Assembly: GCA_019636285.1 (NCBI GenBank)
Contig: JAHBXV010000005.1
Location: 62,001 to 126,000 of the forward strand
Source: Planctomycetaceae bacterium
Lineage (GTDB): Bacteria; Planctomycetota; Planctomycetia; Planctomycetales; Planctomycetaceae
DNA: 64,000 bases
Direction: 5' to 3'
Shown here in pieces: positions 18,007-26,188 of this stretch (the first letter of the stretch is position 1; each line of letters starts with the position of its first letter). Both the position numbers and the translations under genes were made by a program. Below the pieces are notes generated by a model. That model was not told the origin of the DNA. It worked only from the letters and a program-made list of their open reading frames with translations, and made no database searches.

Positions 18007-20823
18007 ATGTCGGTTGAATCTGGTGTTCCGTCCCCGTCGCCGCCCCCGCGGCGCGCCTATGTTCCCGCGATCGGCCCCAAGTTGCGGTGGCTGTTGTGGG
18101 TGGTGTTCGGTCTCGTGGGTCTCATTGGGGCCAACTCCGTCTACCTGGCGGCGGTCACCTTTCTGGAATGGCGCGACTCCGCCACCTACCAGGAATGGTT
18201 CTACCTGATGATGTTCCTGGGCCACTTGGTACTGGGACTGGTCCTCGCGGTGCCGTTTCTGATCTTCGCGGGCATCCACATGTGGAATACCCGCAATCGA
18301 AAGAACAAGCGCGTCTTGCGGGTGGGTTACGCGCTGTTCGCGGTCTCGCTGGTTGTTTTCATCAGCGGCCTGATGCTCGTGCGTGTCGGCTCATTTGATC
18401 TCCGCAATGCCACCACCCGTTCCATCGTTTACTGGCTTCACGTGGCGGCTCCGCTGGTCTGCCTGTGGCTGTATGGCATTCATCGCCTGGCGGGGCCACG
18501 CATCAAGTGGCGCGTGGGTCTCGTCTATGGACTGGCGGTGCTGGGAGTCACTGGCGGATTGATCGCCATGCACAACCAGGATCCGCGCACGTGGAATGCC
18601 ATCGCCCCCCAAGCCGGGGCGAAATACTTCGAGCCTTCGCTGGCCCGGACCGCGACGGGCAACTTCATTCCAGCGGACGTCCTGATGGCGGACGACTATT
18701 GCCTCAAATGCCACAAGGACGCCTACGAGGGCTGGTTCCACAGTTCTCACCACTTCAGTTCGTTCAACAACCCCGCTTACCTGGCGAGCGTGCGGGAAAC
18801 ACGCGAGGTGGCGCTGAAGCGGGATGGCAACGTGCAAGCGTCCCGCTGGTGTGCGGGTTGCCACGACCCCGCCCCGTTCTTCAGCGGAGCGTTCGACGAC
18901 CCCAAGTTTGATGACGTCAACCATACGACGTCGCAAGCAGGCATTACCTGCACGACCTGCCATTCGATCGTTCACGTCAACAGCACGCGCGGCAATGCCG
19001 ACTTCATCATCGAGGAACCGCAGCACTATCCGTTCGCGTTCAGCGACAACTCCGCCTTGCAGTGGATCAGCAATCAACTGGTCAAGGCGAAGCCGGCGAT
19101 GCACAAGAAGACGTTCCTCAAGGATTTCCATAAGTCAGCCGAGTTCTGCTCGACCTGCCACAAAGTCCATATCCCCGGCGCATTGAACCACTACAAGGAG
19201 TTTCTGCGGGGGCAGAACCATTACGACACGTACCTGCTCAGCGGGGTTTCCGGCCATGGCGCGCGGAGTTTTTATTATCCCGAGAAGGCCGTCGACAACT
19301 GCGCGAAGTGCCACATGCCCCTCGCGGAGAGCGGCGACTTTGGGGCGAAGAACTTCGACGGAGCCGAGAAGCCCAGCATTCACAGCCATCTGTTCCCCTC
19401 AGCGAATACGGGGATTGCCTGGTGGAAGAACTTGCCGAATGTCGTCGACGCGCATCGTGAGTTTTTGCGGGAAAAGCTCCGGGTCGACATCTTTGCCCTG
19501 CACGATGGGGACGACATTGATGCCCCGCTGACGGCTCCGCTGCGGCCGACAGTTCCGACGCTGACTCCGGGCAAGTCGTACGTGCTCGACACGGTCGTCC
19601 GCACGCTCAAGATGGGCCATCCCTTCTCGCAGGGGACCGTCGATTCCAACGAAATCTGGCTGGATGTCACGCTGACCAGCGGCGGCAAGGTCATTGGCCG
19701 CAGCGGCGCCATCGATGAAGGTGGGCACGTCGATCCCTGGTCGCACTTCATCAACGTCTTCATGCTCGACCGCGAAGGAAACCGCATTGACCGGCGGAAT
19801 CCGCAGGACATTTTTGTTCCGCTCTACAACCACCAGATTCCGCCGGGAGCTGCCGCGACGGTGCACTACGGCTTCCAGCTTCCGGACGACGTGACCGAGC
19901 CAGTCACGATCGAGGTCAAGTTGCAATACCGCAAGTTCGACCAGACGTATCTCGACTTCATCGCGCGTACGGCCAAGCCGGGCGATCATCCGATTCGCGG
20001 CCATGAACCGGGTAAGCCGTATATCAACCCGCTGCCGATTGTCACGATGTGCTCGGATACCATCACGCTTCCCGTCGCCGGGAGCACGACCGAAGTCAAG
20101 AACCCCGATAGCAAAATCCCGTTGTGGCAGCGATGGAATGATTACGGAATCGGCCTACTTCTGAAAGGCAAAGCGGAGTTGGCACAGGCGGGAGCCGCGT
20201 TCGAGAAGGTGGAAGAGCTTAAGCGCTTCGACGGTCCGCTGAACCTGGCGCGGGTCTATTACGCGGAAGGACGCCTCGACGATGCGACGGCGGCCCTGAA
20301 TCGCGCTCTTGCGCATACCGATCCTCCCGCCCCGCCGTGGACAGTCGCCTGGCTGACCGGCTCGGTCAATCGGGAGCAGGGGAATCTGGAGGAAGCGGAA
20401 GCCAATTTCCGCAAGGTACTGGAAGACAAGACGCCCGAGATGATCGAGCGCGGATTCGACTTCAGCCTCGACATCGAAGTCCGCAACCTGCTCGGTTTGA
20501 CGTTGTTCGATCGAGCCCGGCAGATGCGCGGATCGGATCGGGCCGACGATCGCAAGGCCCTATTGGAAGAAGCGGTTCGACAGTTCCAGAAGACGCTGGA
20601 CGTCGATTCCGAAGACGTCACCGCGCATTATCAGCTGCAACTGCTGTATGCCCAGTTGGGAGACCAGGAGAAGTCAAAGGACCATCGCGAGCTGCATGCC
20701 CGCTATAAGGTGGATGACAACGCCCGCGACAAGGCCGTGGCGGCGGCTCGGAAGAAGTACCCTGCTGGCAATCGTGCCGCCGAGGCGATTGTCATTTACC
20801 GTCTCAACAAAGTAACACCCTAG
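18007..20823 (+). CDS. Membrane-anchored five-heme cytochrome c with C-terminal TPR domain
   Basis: The 938-residue product begins with about five membrane helices (residues ~25-185; LLWVVFGLVGLIGANSVYLA, LVVFISGLMLVRVG and others). A periplasmic multiheme region follows with five c-type heme sites: CLKCH (232), CAGCH (282), CTTCH (315), CSTCH (381) and CAKCH (432). Extra distal His residues (HSSHHFSSF) are typical of bis-His multiheme proteins. Residues ~490-670 are beta-rich, and from ~690 on TPR-like helices run to the C-terminus. The GAGGTGA site eight bases upstream supports the ATG at 18007. It would pass electrons between the quinone pool and periplasmic partners. Its stop codon TAG lies in a dispersed repeat. 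Confidence 0.88.
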   Translation: MSVESGVPSPSPPPRRAYVPAIGPKLRWLLWVVFGLVGLIGANSVYLAAVTFLEWRDSATYQEWFYLMMFLGHLVLGLVLAVPFLIFAGIHMWNTRNRKNKRVLRVGYALFAVSLVVFISGLMLVRVGSFDLRNATTRSIVYWLHVAAPLVCLWLYGIHRLAGPRIKWRVGLVYGLAVLGVTGGLIAMHNQDPRTWNAIAPQAGAKYFEPSLARTATGNFIPADVLMADDYCLKCHKDAYEGWFHSSHHFSSFNNPAYLASVRETREVALKRDGNVQASRWCAGCHDPAPFFSGAFDDPKFDDVNHTTSQAGITCTTCHSIVHVNSTRGNADFIIEEPQHYPFAFSDNSALQWISNQLVKAKPAMHKKTFLKDFHKSAEFCSTCHKVHIPGALNHYKEFLRGQNHYDTYLLSGVSGHGARSFYYPEKAVDNCAKCHMPLAESGDFGAKNFDGAEKPSIHSHLFPSANTGIAWWKNLPNVVDAHREFLREKLRVDIFALHDGDDIDAPLTAPLRPTVPTLTPGKSYVLDTVVRTLKMGHPFSQGTVDSNEIWLDVTLTSGGKVIGRSGAIDEGGHVDPWSHFINVFMLDREGNRIDRRNPQDIFVPLYNHQIPPGAAATVHYGFQLPDDVTEPVTIEVKLQYRKFDQTYLDFIARTAKPGDHPIRGHEPGKPYINPLPIVTMCSDTITLPVAGSTTEVKNPDSKIPLWQRWNDYGIGLLLKGKAELAQAGAAFEKVEELKRFDGPLNLARVYYAEGRLDDATAALNRALAHTDPPAPPWTVAWLTGSVNREQGNLEEAEANFRKVLEDKTPEMIERGFDFSLDIEVRNLLGLTLFDRARQMRGSDRADDRKALLEEAVRQFQKTLDVDSEDVTAHYQLQLLYAQLGDQEKSKDHRELHARYKVDDNARDKAVAAARKKYPAGNRAAEAIVIYRLNKVTP

Positions 20824-20951
20824 TGTTTCGTCAATGTCCAAGATTCGGGCGTGTGCCACTGGCTCCGCCAGTGCATATTTTTATGGATGAAAGGCTTAAG
20901 ACGCACTGGCGGAGCCAGTGGCACACGAAAATCAAGCCTTGATAGAACACT
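20822..20951 (+). repeat. Dispersed ~130-bp palindromic element, family CCACTGGCTCCGCCAGTG (copy 1)
   Basis: Two 24-bp arms (20851-20874 and 20903-20926) are exact reverse complements. Each arm is itself a small hairpin, CACTGGC-TCC-GCCAGTG. The outermost bases AGTGTT (20822-20827) and AACACT (20946-20951) form a six-base terminal inverted repeat. The left end overlaps the TAG stop of the five-heme cytochrome gene. A second copy, inverted, is at 46021-46148. Confidence 0.88.
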
Positions 20952-20965
20952 GGTCTCAGTTCTGA

Positions 20966-22834
20966 ATGGTCCCTGTTTCCGAGCCGGCGAAAGCGAGTAT
21001 GCCCGAGATGTCCAACGGTCCTTCCGAAGAACCCGACGATTCGATTGTCGGCCGCGCGCTGGCCTGGTCGCTGGGACTCGTGGCAGTGGTTGGCGGCGCG
21101 GCGGCCCTCGTCTGGCTGCTCTTGCCCGCTCCGCCCAAGCCCGAGACACGGCAGGCGGACGTTGTTCCCCCCACCGTTCGCGAGCGGACGACAGTCCCGC
21201 TTCCGAAGATCCCCTTTGTCGACGTCACGACCAGTTCGGGCATCAACTATCGCCACGAGAACGGCGCCGCGGGTGAAAAGTTGCTCCCGGAAACCATGGG
21301 GGGCGGACTGGCGATGTTCGATCCCGATGGCGACGGCGACAACGATCTGTTGTTCGTCAATTCGCAGCGCTGGACCTGGGACACTCGTCCAGCGGATAAG
21401 CCAGCCACGCTCGCCTTCTTTCGCAACGATGGCAAAGGCCAGTTCGAGAACGCCACGGCAGAAGTGGGTCTGGACGTCTCGATGTATGGCCAAGGCTGCG
21501 CGGTGGGAGACTACGACAACGATGGCGACGATGATCTCTACATCACCGCCGTCGGCGCGAATCGCCTCTTCCGCAACGACGGGGGGAAATTCATCGACGT
21601 GACCGGCGAAACCGGCACGGCCGGCGGCGCGACCGACTGGAGCACGAGCGCCGGCTGGTTCGATTACGACCGCGATGGCGATCTCGACCTGTTCGTCTGC
21701 AACTACGTGCAATGGTCGCGCGAGTTCGATGTCGCGCAGGAATTTCGCCTGTTGGGGGGTGGCCGCGCGTATGGTCGGCCGCAGAACTTCGCGGGTGCAT
21801 TTCCCAAACTGTTCCGGAACGACGGCGGCACATTCAGCGATGTGACCGAAGCAGCCGGGCTGATGGTGAAGAACCCTGCCACCGGCGTTCCGGTCGCCAA
21901 GTCGCTGGGGGTCACGTTTGTCGATGTCGACGAAGACGGCTGGCTGGACATCATCGTCGCGAACGACACCGTGCAGAACCTGCTGTTCCGTAATCGTCAG
22001 AATGGAACATTCGAGGAACAGGGAGCCATTGCGGGGCTGGCATTCGACAATAGCGGCAACGCCCGCGGGGCGATGGGTATCGACGCGGCCCGCTTTCGCC
22101 CGAATGGCGACCTCGGCATCGCGATCGGTAACTTCGCCAATGAAATGACCGCGCTGTATGTCACCCCCGCCAAGATTGCTCAGTTTACGGATGAAGCGAT
22201 TTCATCGGGTCTCGGTCCGCAAACGCGACTGGAACTGACGTTTGGCGTCTCGTTCGGCGACTTCGACCTCGACGGACGGCTTGATCTGGTCGCCGCGAAC
22301 GGCCATCTCGAAGAAGACATTCACAAGGTGCAGGAAAGCCAGTTCTACGAACAACCGCCACAGTTCTTCTGGAACGCGGGAGCCGATCAGGCAACCGAAT
22401 TCGTCCCGCTCGGGCCGGTGCAGCTCGGCGAAGACTTCGGGCGTCGTTTGGTTGGTCGCGGCCTTGTGGTGGGCGATCTCGACGGTGATGGCGACCTGGA
22501 TGTGGTGATTGGCACCACAGGACGCGAACCGCGGGTGTTGCGAAACGATCAGTCGCTCGGCCATCACTGGTTGCGACTGCGCCTGGTGGGAACGGAATCG
22601 AATCGCTCGGCGATTGGAGCCGAAGTCGAACTCAAAAGTGGCGATGTGGTTCAGCGAGCCACGGTGATGCCGACGCACAGCTATCTCTCGCAGTCCGAAC
22701 GCATCGTCACTTTCGGACTGGGTGAGTCCACTACGGTCGATTCAGTGACGATCCGCTGGCCGAACGGATTGGTTCAGGAGCTGAAGTCCCCTGAAATTGA
22801 TCGCGTCGTCGAAGTGACCGAGCCGACTCGCTAG
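20966..22834 (+). CDS. CRTAC1/UnbV family extracytoplasmic protein (FG-GAP/VCBS repeats, ASPIC/UnbV domain)
   Basis: The 622-residue product has an N-terminal anchor helix (RALAWSLGLVAVVGGAAALVWLLL, ~residues 30-53). A signature CRTAC1 start follows (PFVDVTTSSGINYRHENGA..KLLPETMGGGLAMFDPDGDGDNDLLFV). FG-GAP/VCBS repeats with Asp-rich metal loops run to ~520 (DYDNDGDDDLYIT, DYDRDGDLDLFVC, DVDEDGWLDIIV, DLDGDGDLDVVIG). The C-terminal ASPIC/UnbV domain (SAIGAEVELKSGDVVQRATVMPTHSYLSQSERIVTFGLG) ends the protein. Ribosome sites are poor for ATG 20966, 20999 and 21008 alike, so the exact start is open. It closes the cytochrome block and probably binds carbohydrate or metal at the envelope; no enzymatic activity is established. 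Confidence 0.88.
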   Translation: MVPVSEPAKASMPEMSNGPSEEPDDSIVGRALAWSLGLVAVVGGAAALVWLLLPAPPKPETRQADVVPPTVRERTTVPLPKIPFVDVTTSSGINYRHENGAAGEKLLPETMGGGLAMFDPDGDGDNDLLFVNSQRWTWDTRPADKPATLAFFRNDGKGQFENATAEVGLDVSMYGQGCAVGDYDNDGDDDLYITAVGANRLFRNDGGKFIDVTGETGTAGGATDWSTSAGWFDYDRDGDLDLFVCNYVQWSREFDVAQEFRLLGGGRAYGRPQNFAGAFPKLFRNDGGTFSDVTEAAGLMVKNPATGVPVAKSLGVTFVDVDEDGWLDIIVANDTVQNLLFRNRQNGTFEEQGAIAGLAFDNSGNARGAMGIDAARFRPNGDLGIAIGNFANEMTALYVTPAKIAQFTDEAISSGLGPQTRLELTFGVSFGDFDLDGRLDLVAANGHLEEDIHKVQESQFYEQPPQFFWNAGADQATEFVPLGPVQLGEDFGRRLVGRGLVVGDLDGDGDLDVVIGTTGREPRVLRNDQSLGHHWLRLRLVGTESNRSAIGAEVELKSGDVVQRATVMPTHSYLSQSERIVTFGLGESTTVDSVTIRWPNGLVQELKSPEIDRVVEVTEPTR

Positions 22835-22889
22835 ACTGTCCGGACCGGGAAGACATTCGTCTTGTGCCCGTTCCGAGGGAGTCTGGTTC

Positions 22890-23333
22890 GTGGGGAATTC
22901 GCTGCCGGCGTTCGTGATGGGAGGCTGTCTCCTGGCGTTCAGCATCGGTCTGGCGTGGCGACAGTGGAAAGCCGGCCAAGAGACCGCAGGCGATGACGAC
23001 TTGACGCGGCGGCACCTGCGCAGGCGAAATTTCCGTCGCTGGCAGATCATTATTCTCCTGATGGCGGTTGGTATCGCCATTCCGCTGGGAGACGCGCTGC
23101 CAGCCCTGCGTCAAAAGCCCGCTTTATTTGCGTTCTACTGGCTCGGCGTACTGTCGGTCACGGGCTGGATCATCATGCTCGCATTGGGCGATCTGGCCGC
23201 AACCACGGTCTATGGAAAAGCGGCCGGTCATCGCCTGGAACGTCAGCGACGAGCGCTCGAAGAGGAAGTCGCCAGACACCGCAAGGACCAGTCCCAGGCA
23301 CGCCGGCCGATGCCACCACCGAGCGTCAACTGA
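22890..23333 (+). CDS. Small integral membrane protein of unknown function
   Basis: The 147-residue product starts at a GTG behind GAGGGAG (22875-22881). It has three predicted membrane helices (LPAFVMGGCLLAFSIGLAW, WQIIILLMAVGIAIPLG, ALFAFYWLGVLSVTGWIIMLALG), a basic loop after helix 1 and a charged C-terminal tail (LERQRRALEEEVARHRKD) that is likely a short coiled coil in the cytoplasm. It begins 55 bases after the CRTAC1 gene and may belong to the same transcript. No family is recognised. Confidence 0.7.
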   Translation: MGNSLPAFVMGGCLLAFSIGLAWRQWKAGQETAGDDDLTRRHLRRRNFRRWQIIILLMAVGIAIPLGDALPALRQKPALFAFYWLGVLSVTGWIIMLALGDLAATTVYGKAAGHRLERQRRALEEEVARHRKDQSQARRPMPPPSVN

Positions 23334-23349
23334 GGGATGTCGCGTTGAA

Positions 23350-23385
23350 GATGCCCCCGGTTGCGGACAACCGGGGGCGAAATGG
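23350..23385 (+). repeat. Hairpin repeat, family GCCCCCGGTTG (copy 1)
   Basis: GCCCCCGGTTG (23353-23363) pairs perfectly with CAACCGGGGGC (23368-23378) across CGGA. The flanks GAT and GAAATGG are shared with the copy at 24500-24534. It sits 15 bases after the preceding stop, has no T-tract, and may end transcription or stabilise a 3' end. Confidence 0.8.
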
Positions 23386-23499
23386 TGGCCCTCTTCATGC
23401 CGAATTCATCGTCGCTCCATTGAAGTCTTCATCGTTGCGGCAGAGTCTTTCCCATCGAAGATCGCAGTCGATCACTCGGTGAAATCAAGGACTCTTTCG

Positions 23500-24489
23500 A
23501 TGTTCACGCGACAAGGGACATTTCTGTTCGAGATCGGCGTCCTGCTGGTGGGGCACCTGACGGCGGCGGAGCCCGCGACACCGCTGACGTTCGTGGACGC
23601 CCTCCCCGAACGCGAGCCGGTGACTCTCAAGCTGGTTCGCTCACTGACCGGGACCGAGTTCGGCACGGCCGAAGGGGCTGGCGGGTCCACCGCGCCGCAT
23701 GGTTCCTATCCGGGTCATGAAAATTCCGGCATCGTCCGCAGTCGCCAGTTCCCGGACCTGTTCTGGCTTCACAATGATTCGGGCGATGAGCCGCGGGTCT
23801 ATCCCATTCATGCCAATGGCGAAGACTATGCGGCGGGACGCAGCTCCGAGAAACTGGGCGTCCTGATTGGCGGGGCCATCAACATCGACTGGGAAGACAT
23901 CACCTACGATGCTTCCGGACACCTCATCGTTTGCGACGTCGGCAACAATCGCAACGACCGCCGCGATCTGGTCGTGTACCGCATTCCCGAGCCGGCCCCA
24001 CAGGCCACTCGCGCTGCGTACGTCCAGCGGTATTTCATCCGCTACCCTGACCAGACCGAGTTCCCCGCCCCGCGCGACAACTTCAACTTCGACTGCGAAG
24101 GGGTCTTCACGGCTGGCGACACGCTCTACTTCTTCAGCAAGAATCGAAGCAACAAGCTGACCACGCTCTATCGACTGGATGATCCGAAACACGATGAAAT
24201 CAATACGCTGACGAAACTCGACACGCTCGATTTGCGCGGGCAGGTGACGGGGGCCGACGCGACAGCGGACGGTAAACGCCTCGTGATCCTCACGTACCAG
24301 TCGATCTGGCTCTTCGAACGCGGCTCGACGGATGAGTCGTTCTTCACGGGGACCGTGCGCTGGGCTCCCTTTAAGGGAAAACAGATTGAATCGATCTGCT
24401 TTGCAGGTGAGAACACGCTCAAGCTGATCGATGAAGCGACCGGGAAGCTCTACGACGTCGCGATCGATGAGTTGACGAAACTGCGGTGA
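23500..24489 (+). CDS. Secreted beta-propeller-like protein of unknown function
   Basis: The 329-residue product starts at ATG 23500 with AAGGA nine bases upstream. A signal peptide (TFLFEIGVLLVGHLTAAEP) leads to a mature protein with repeated strand/turn segments: SRQFPDLFWLHNDSGDEPRVYPI, INIDWEDITYDASGHLIVCDVGNN, CEGVFTAGDTLYFFSKN and KRLVILTYQSIWLFE. The DWEDI and CDVGNNRN motifs resemble periplasmic propeller or lactonase-like proteins often annotated as conserved hypothetical. No catalytic set can be assigned. The open frame extends upstream through a hairpin repeat and is not coding there. Copies of the same hairpin flank the gene on both sides. Confidence 0.78.
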   Translation: MFTRQGTFLFEIGVLLVGHLTAAEPATPLTFVDALPEREPVTLKLVRSLTGTEFGTAEGAGGSTAPHGSYPGHENSGIVRSRQFPDLFWLHNDSGDEPRVYPIHANGEDYAAGRSSEKLGVLIGGAINIDWEDITYDASGHLIVCDVGNNRNDRRDLVVYRIPEPAPQATRAAYVQRYFIRYPDQTEFPAPRDNFNFDCEGVFTAGDTLYFFSKNRSNKLTTLYRLDDPKHDEINTLTKLDTLDLRGQVTGADATADGKRLVILTYQSIWLFERGSTDESFFTGTVRWAPFKGKQIESICFAGENTLKLIDEATGKLYDVAIDELTKLR

Positions 24490-24499
24490 GTTTCTCGGG

Positions 24500-24534
24500 G
24501 ATGCCCCCGGTTGGGGCAACCGGGGGCGAAATGG
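24500..24534 (+). repeat. Hairpin repeat, family GCCCCCGGTTG (copy 2)
   Basis: GCCCCCGGTTG (24503-24513) pairs with CAACCGGGGGC (24517-24527) around GGG. The flanking GAT and GAAATGG match copy 1 at 23350-23385. It begins 11 bases after the stop of the secreted propeller-like gene. Confidence 0.8.
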
Positions 24535-24634
24535 GACGGTCGATTGCCACGCGGCGGTTTGTGGCGGACAATTCCGGCCGCGCGGCGAGGCGAGTGTCGC
24601 TTCGCGCGCGATTGGCCCCTGACAGGTTCATCGA

Positions 24635-26065
24635 GTGTCCGCCAACGGGAATGCGTCCGCCGACCGCCGTCGGGAACTGTCGGTGTGGGATGCCATCAGC
24701 CTGATCGTGGGCATCGTCATCGGCAGCACGATCTTCAAGGCTCCGGCCCTCATCTTCGGGTCGGTCCCCGATGCGACGACGGGGCTCTTGTTGTGGGGGC
24801 TGGGCGGCGTCCTCTCGTTCCTGGGGGCCGTCTGCTACGCCGAACTCGGGGCCGCCTATCCGCGAGACGGGGGCGAATACGTTTACCTGACGCGCGCGTA
24901 CGGCCGGTTTGTCGGCTTCGTATACGGCTGGTGCCAGTTGTCGGTCGTTCAGATCGCGAGCATTGGCGCGCTCGCCTATGTCTTCGGCGACTATGCCGCG
25001 CGATCGATTGGTCAGGGGCACGAAGCCGCTGTCTGGCTGGCAGCCGGTGCGGTGGCTGGATTGACCGGTCTGAATCTCATTGGCTTCACCGTCGGAAAAA
25101 CGGCACAGAACGCGCTGACGATCACGAAGCTCGTGGGCCTGACCGCTCTGGTCGCGGTGGGGTTATTCGGCCCGGCCAGCGAAGCGGCGGAGCCCGTCGA
25201 GACGACCGTGCGAACATTGCAGCCGCTCGCGATGATTCTGATTCTCTATGCGTACGGCGGCTGGAACGATGCGGCCTTCATCGTCGCGGAGATTCATAAC
25301 CCCCAGCGGAATGTTCCTCGCGCTCTTCTGGGAGGGCTGGGTCTTGTCACGCTGTTCTATCTGCTCATCAACCTGGCATACGTGCGCGGGTTGGGGTTCG
25401 AAGCGTTAACGCAAACCGGCGAGCCGGCGGCGGAATTGTTCGCACGGACCTGGGGGGACACCGGTCAGCGAATCATGTCGTGCTTCGTGATGATCTGCGC
25501 GTTAGGAGGCGTCAACGGGCTGATTTTCACCGTTGCCCGCGTGCATGCCACGGTGGGGCGCGATCATCCCCTCCTGGGCTGGCTGGGAACCTGGAACCTG
25601 AACCGCGGCGTACCGTTTCGTTCGCTGGTGTTGCAGGGCACATTGACGGTCCTGCTGATCGTGACGGTCGGCTTTGAAACTGGCCGGAGCATGCTCGACC
25701 GGTTGGCCATTCTCGTGGAAGGGGGACCGCTGCCTTGGGAACGCTATGGCGACGGCTTTTCGACGCTGGTTTCGGCATCGGCTCCGGTCTTCTGGTTGTT
25801 CTTTCTGCTCAACGGGCTGGCCGTTATCGTGCAGAGGTTTCGTGACCCCGCGCAGCCACGGCCGTTTCGCGTCCCCGGATATCCGATCCCGCCCCTGCTC
25901 TTCGCGGCGACCAGCGGTTTCATGCTGTACTCGTCCACGAACTACGCCTGGCCGCTGTTGCCATTCGTGCTAGTTCCCGTCCTCGCGGGGATCCCCCTGT
26001 ACGGCATCAGCCAATGGCTGACGTTGCGAAAACCGGTTCACGCGGAAGTGAATCGCGAGACGTGA
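24635..26065 (+). CDS. APC-family amino acid permease
   Basis: The 476-residue product is a 12-helix secondary transporter of the amino acid-polyamine-organocation superfamily. Helix 1 carries the substrate-binding unwound motif IVGIVIGSTIFKAP (the G[S/T]G region is IGSTIF here). Helix 2/3 has CYAELGAAYPRDGGEYVYL, and helix 6 has the second broken segment ILYAYGGWNDAAFIVAEIHNPQRNVPRA. The C-terminal part continues with the PRPFRVPGYPIPP loop and final helices. The start is a GTG at 24635 with AGG about 12 bases upstream. It probably imports or exchanges amino acids at the inner membrane; the substrate is unknown. The gene stands alone. Confidence 0.9.
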   Translation: MSANGNASADRRRELSVWDAISLIVGIVIGSTIFKAPALIFGSVPDATTGLLLWGLGGVLSFLGAVCYAELGAAYPRDGGEYVYLTRAYGRFVGFVYGWCQLSVVQIASIGALAYVFGDYAARSIGQGHEAAVWLAAGAVAGLTGLNLIGFTVGKTAQNALTITKLVGLTALVAVGLFGPASEAAEPVETTVRTLQPLAMILILYAYGGWNDAAFIVAEIHNPQRNVPRALLGGLGLVTLFYLLINLAYVRGLGFEALTQTGEPAAELFARTWGDTGQRIMSCFVMICALGGVNGLIFTVARVHATVGRDHPLLGWLGTWNLNRGVPFRSLVLQGTLTVLLIVTVGFETGRSMLDRLAILVEGGPLPWERYGDGFSTLVSASAPVFWLFFLLNGLAVIVQRFRDPAQPRPFRVPGYPIPPLLFAATSGFMLYSSTNYAWPLLPFVLVPVLAGIPLYGISQWLTLRKPVHAEVNRET

Positions 26066-26188
26066 ACGCCGGCTCGCCGCGCCATCCTTGTTGACGTCGC
26101 CGCTCCTCTCCAACTGCCGAAATTGCGTTCCGCCGTTGGCCCGAGTAAGTTTTGGAGCTGTCACTTTTCTTGTGGAGCCGGACGACTC

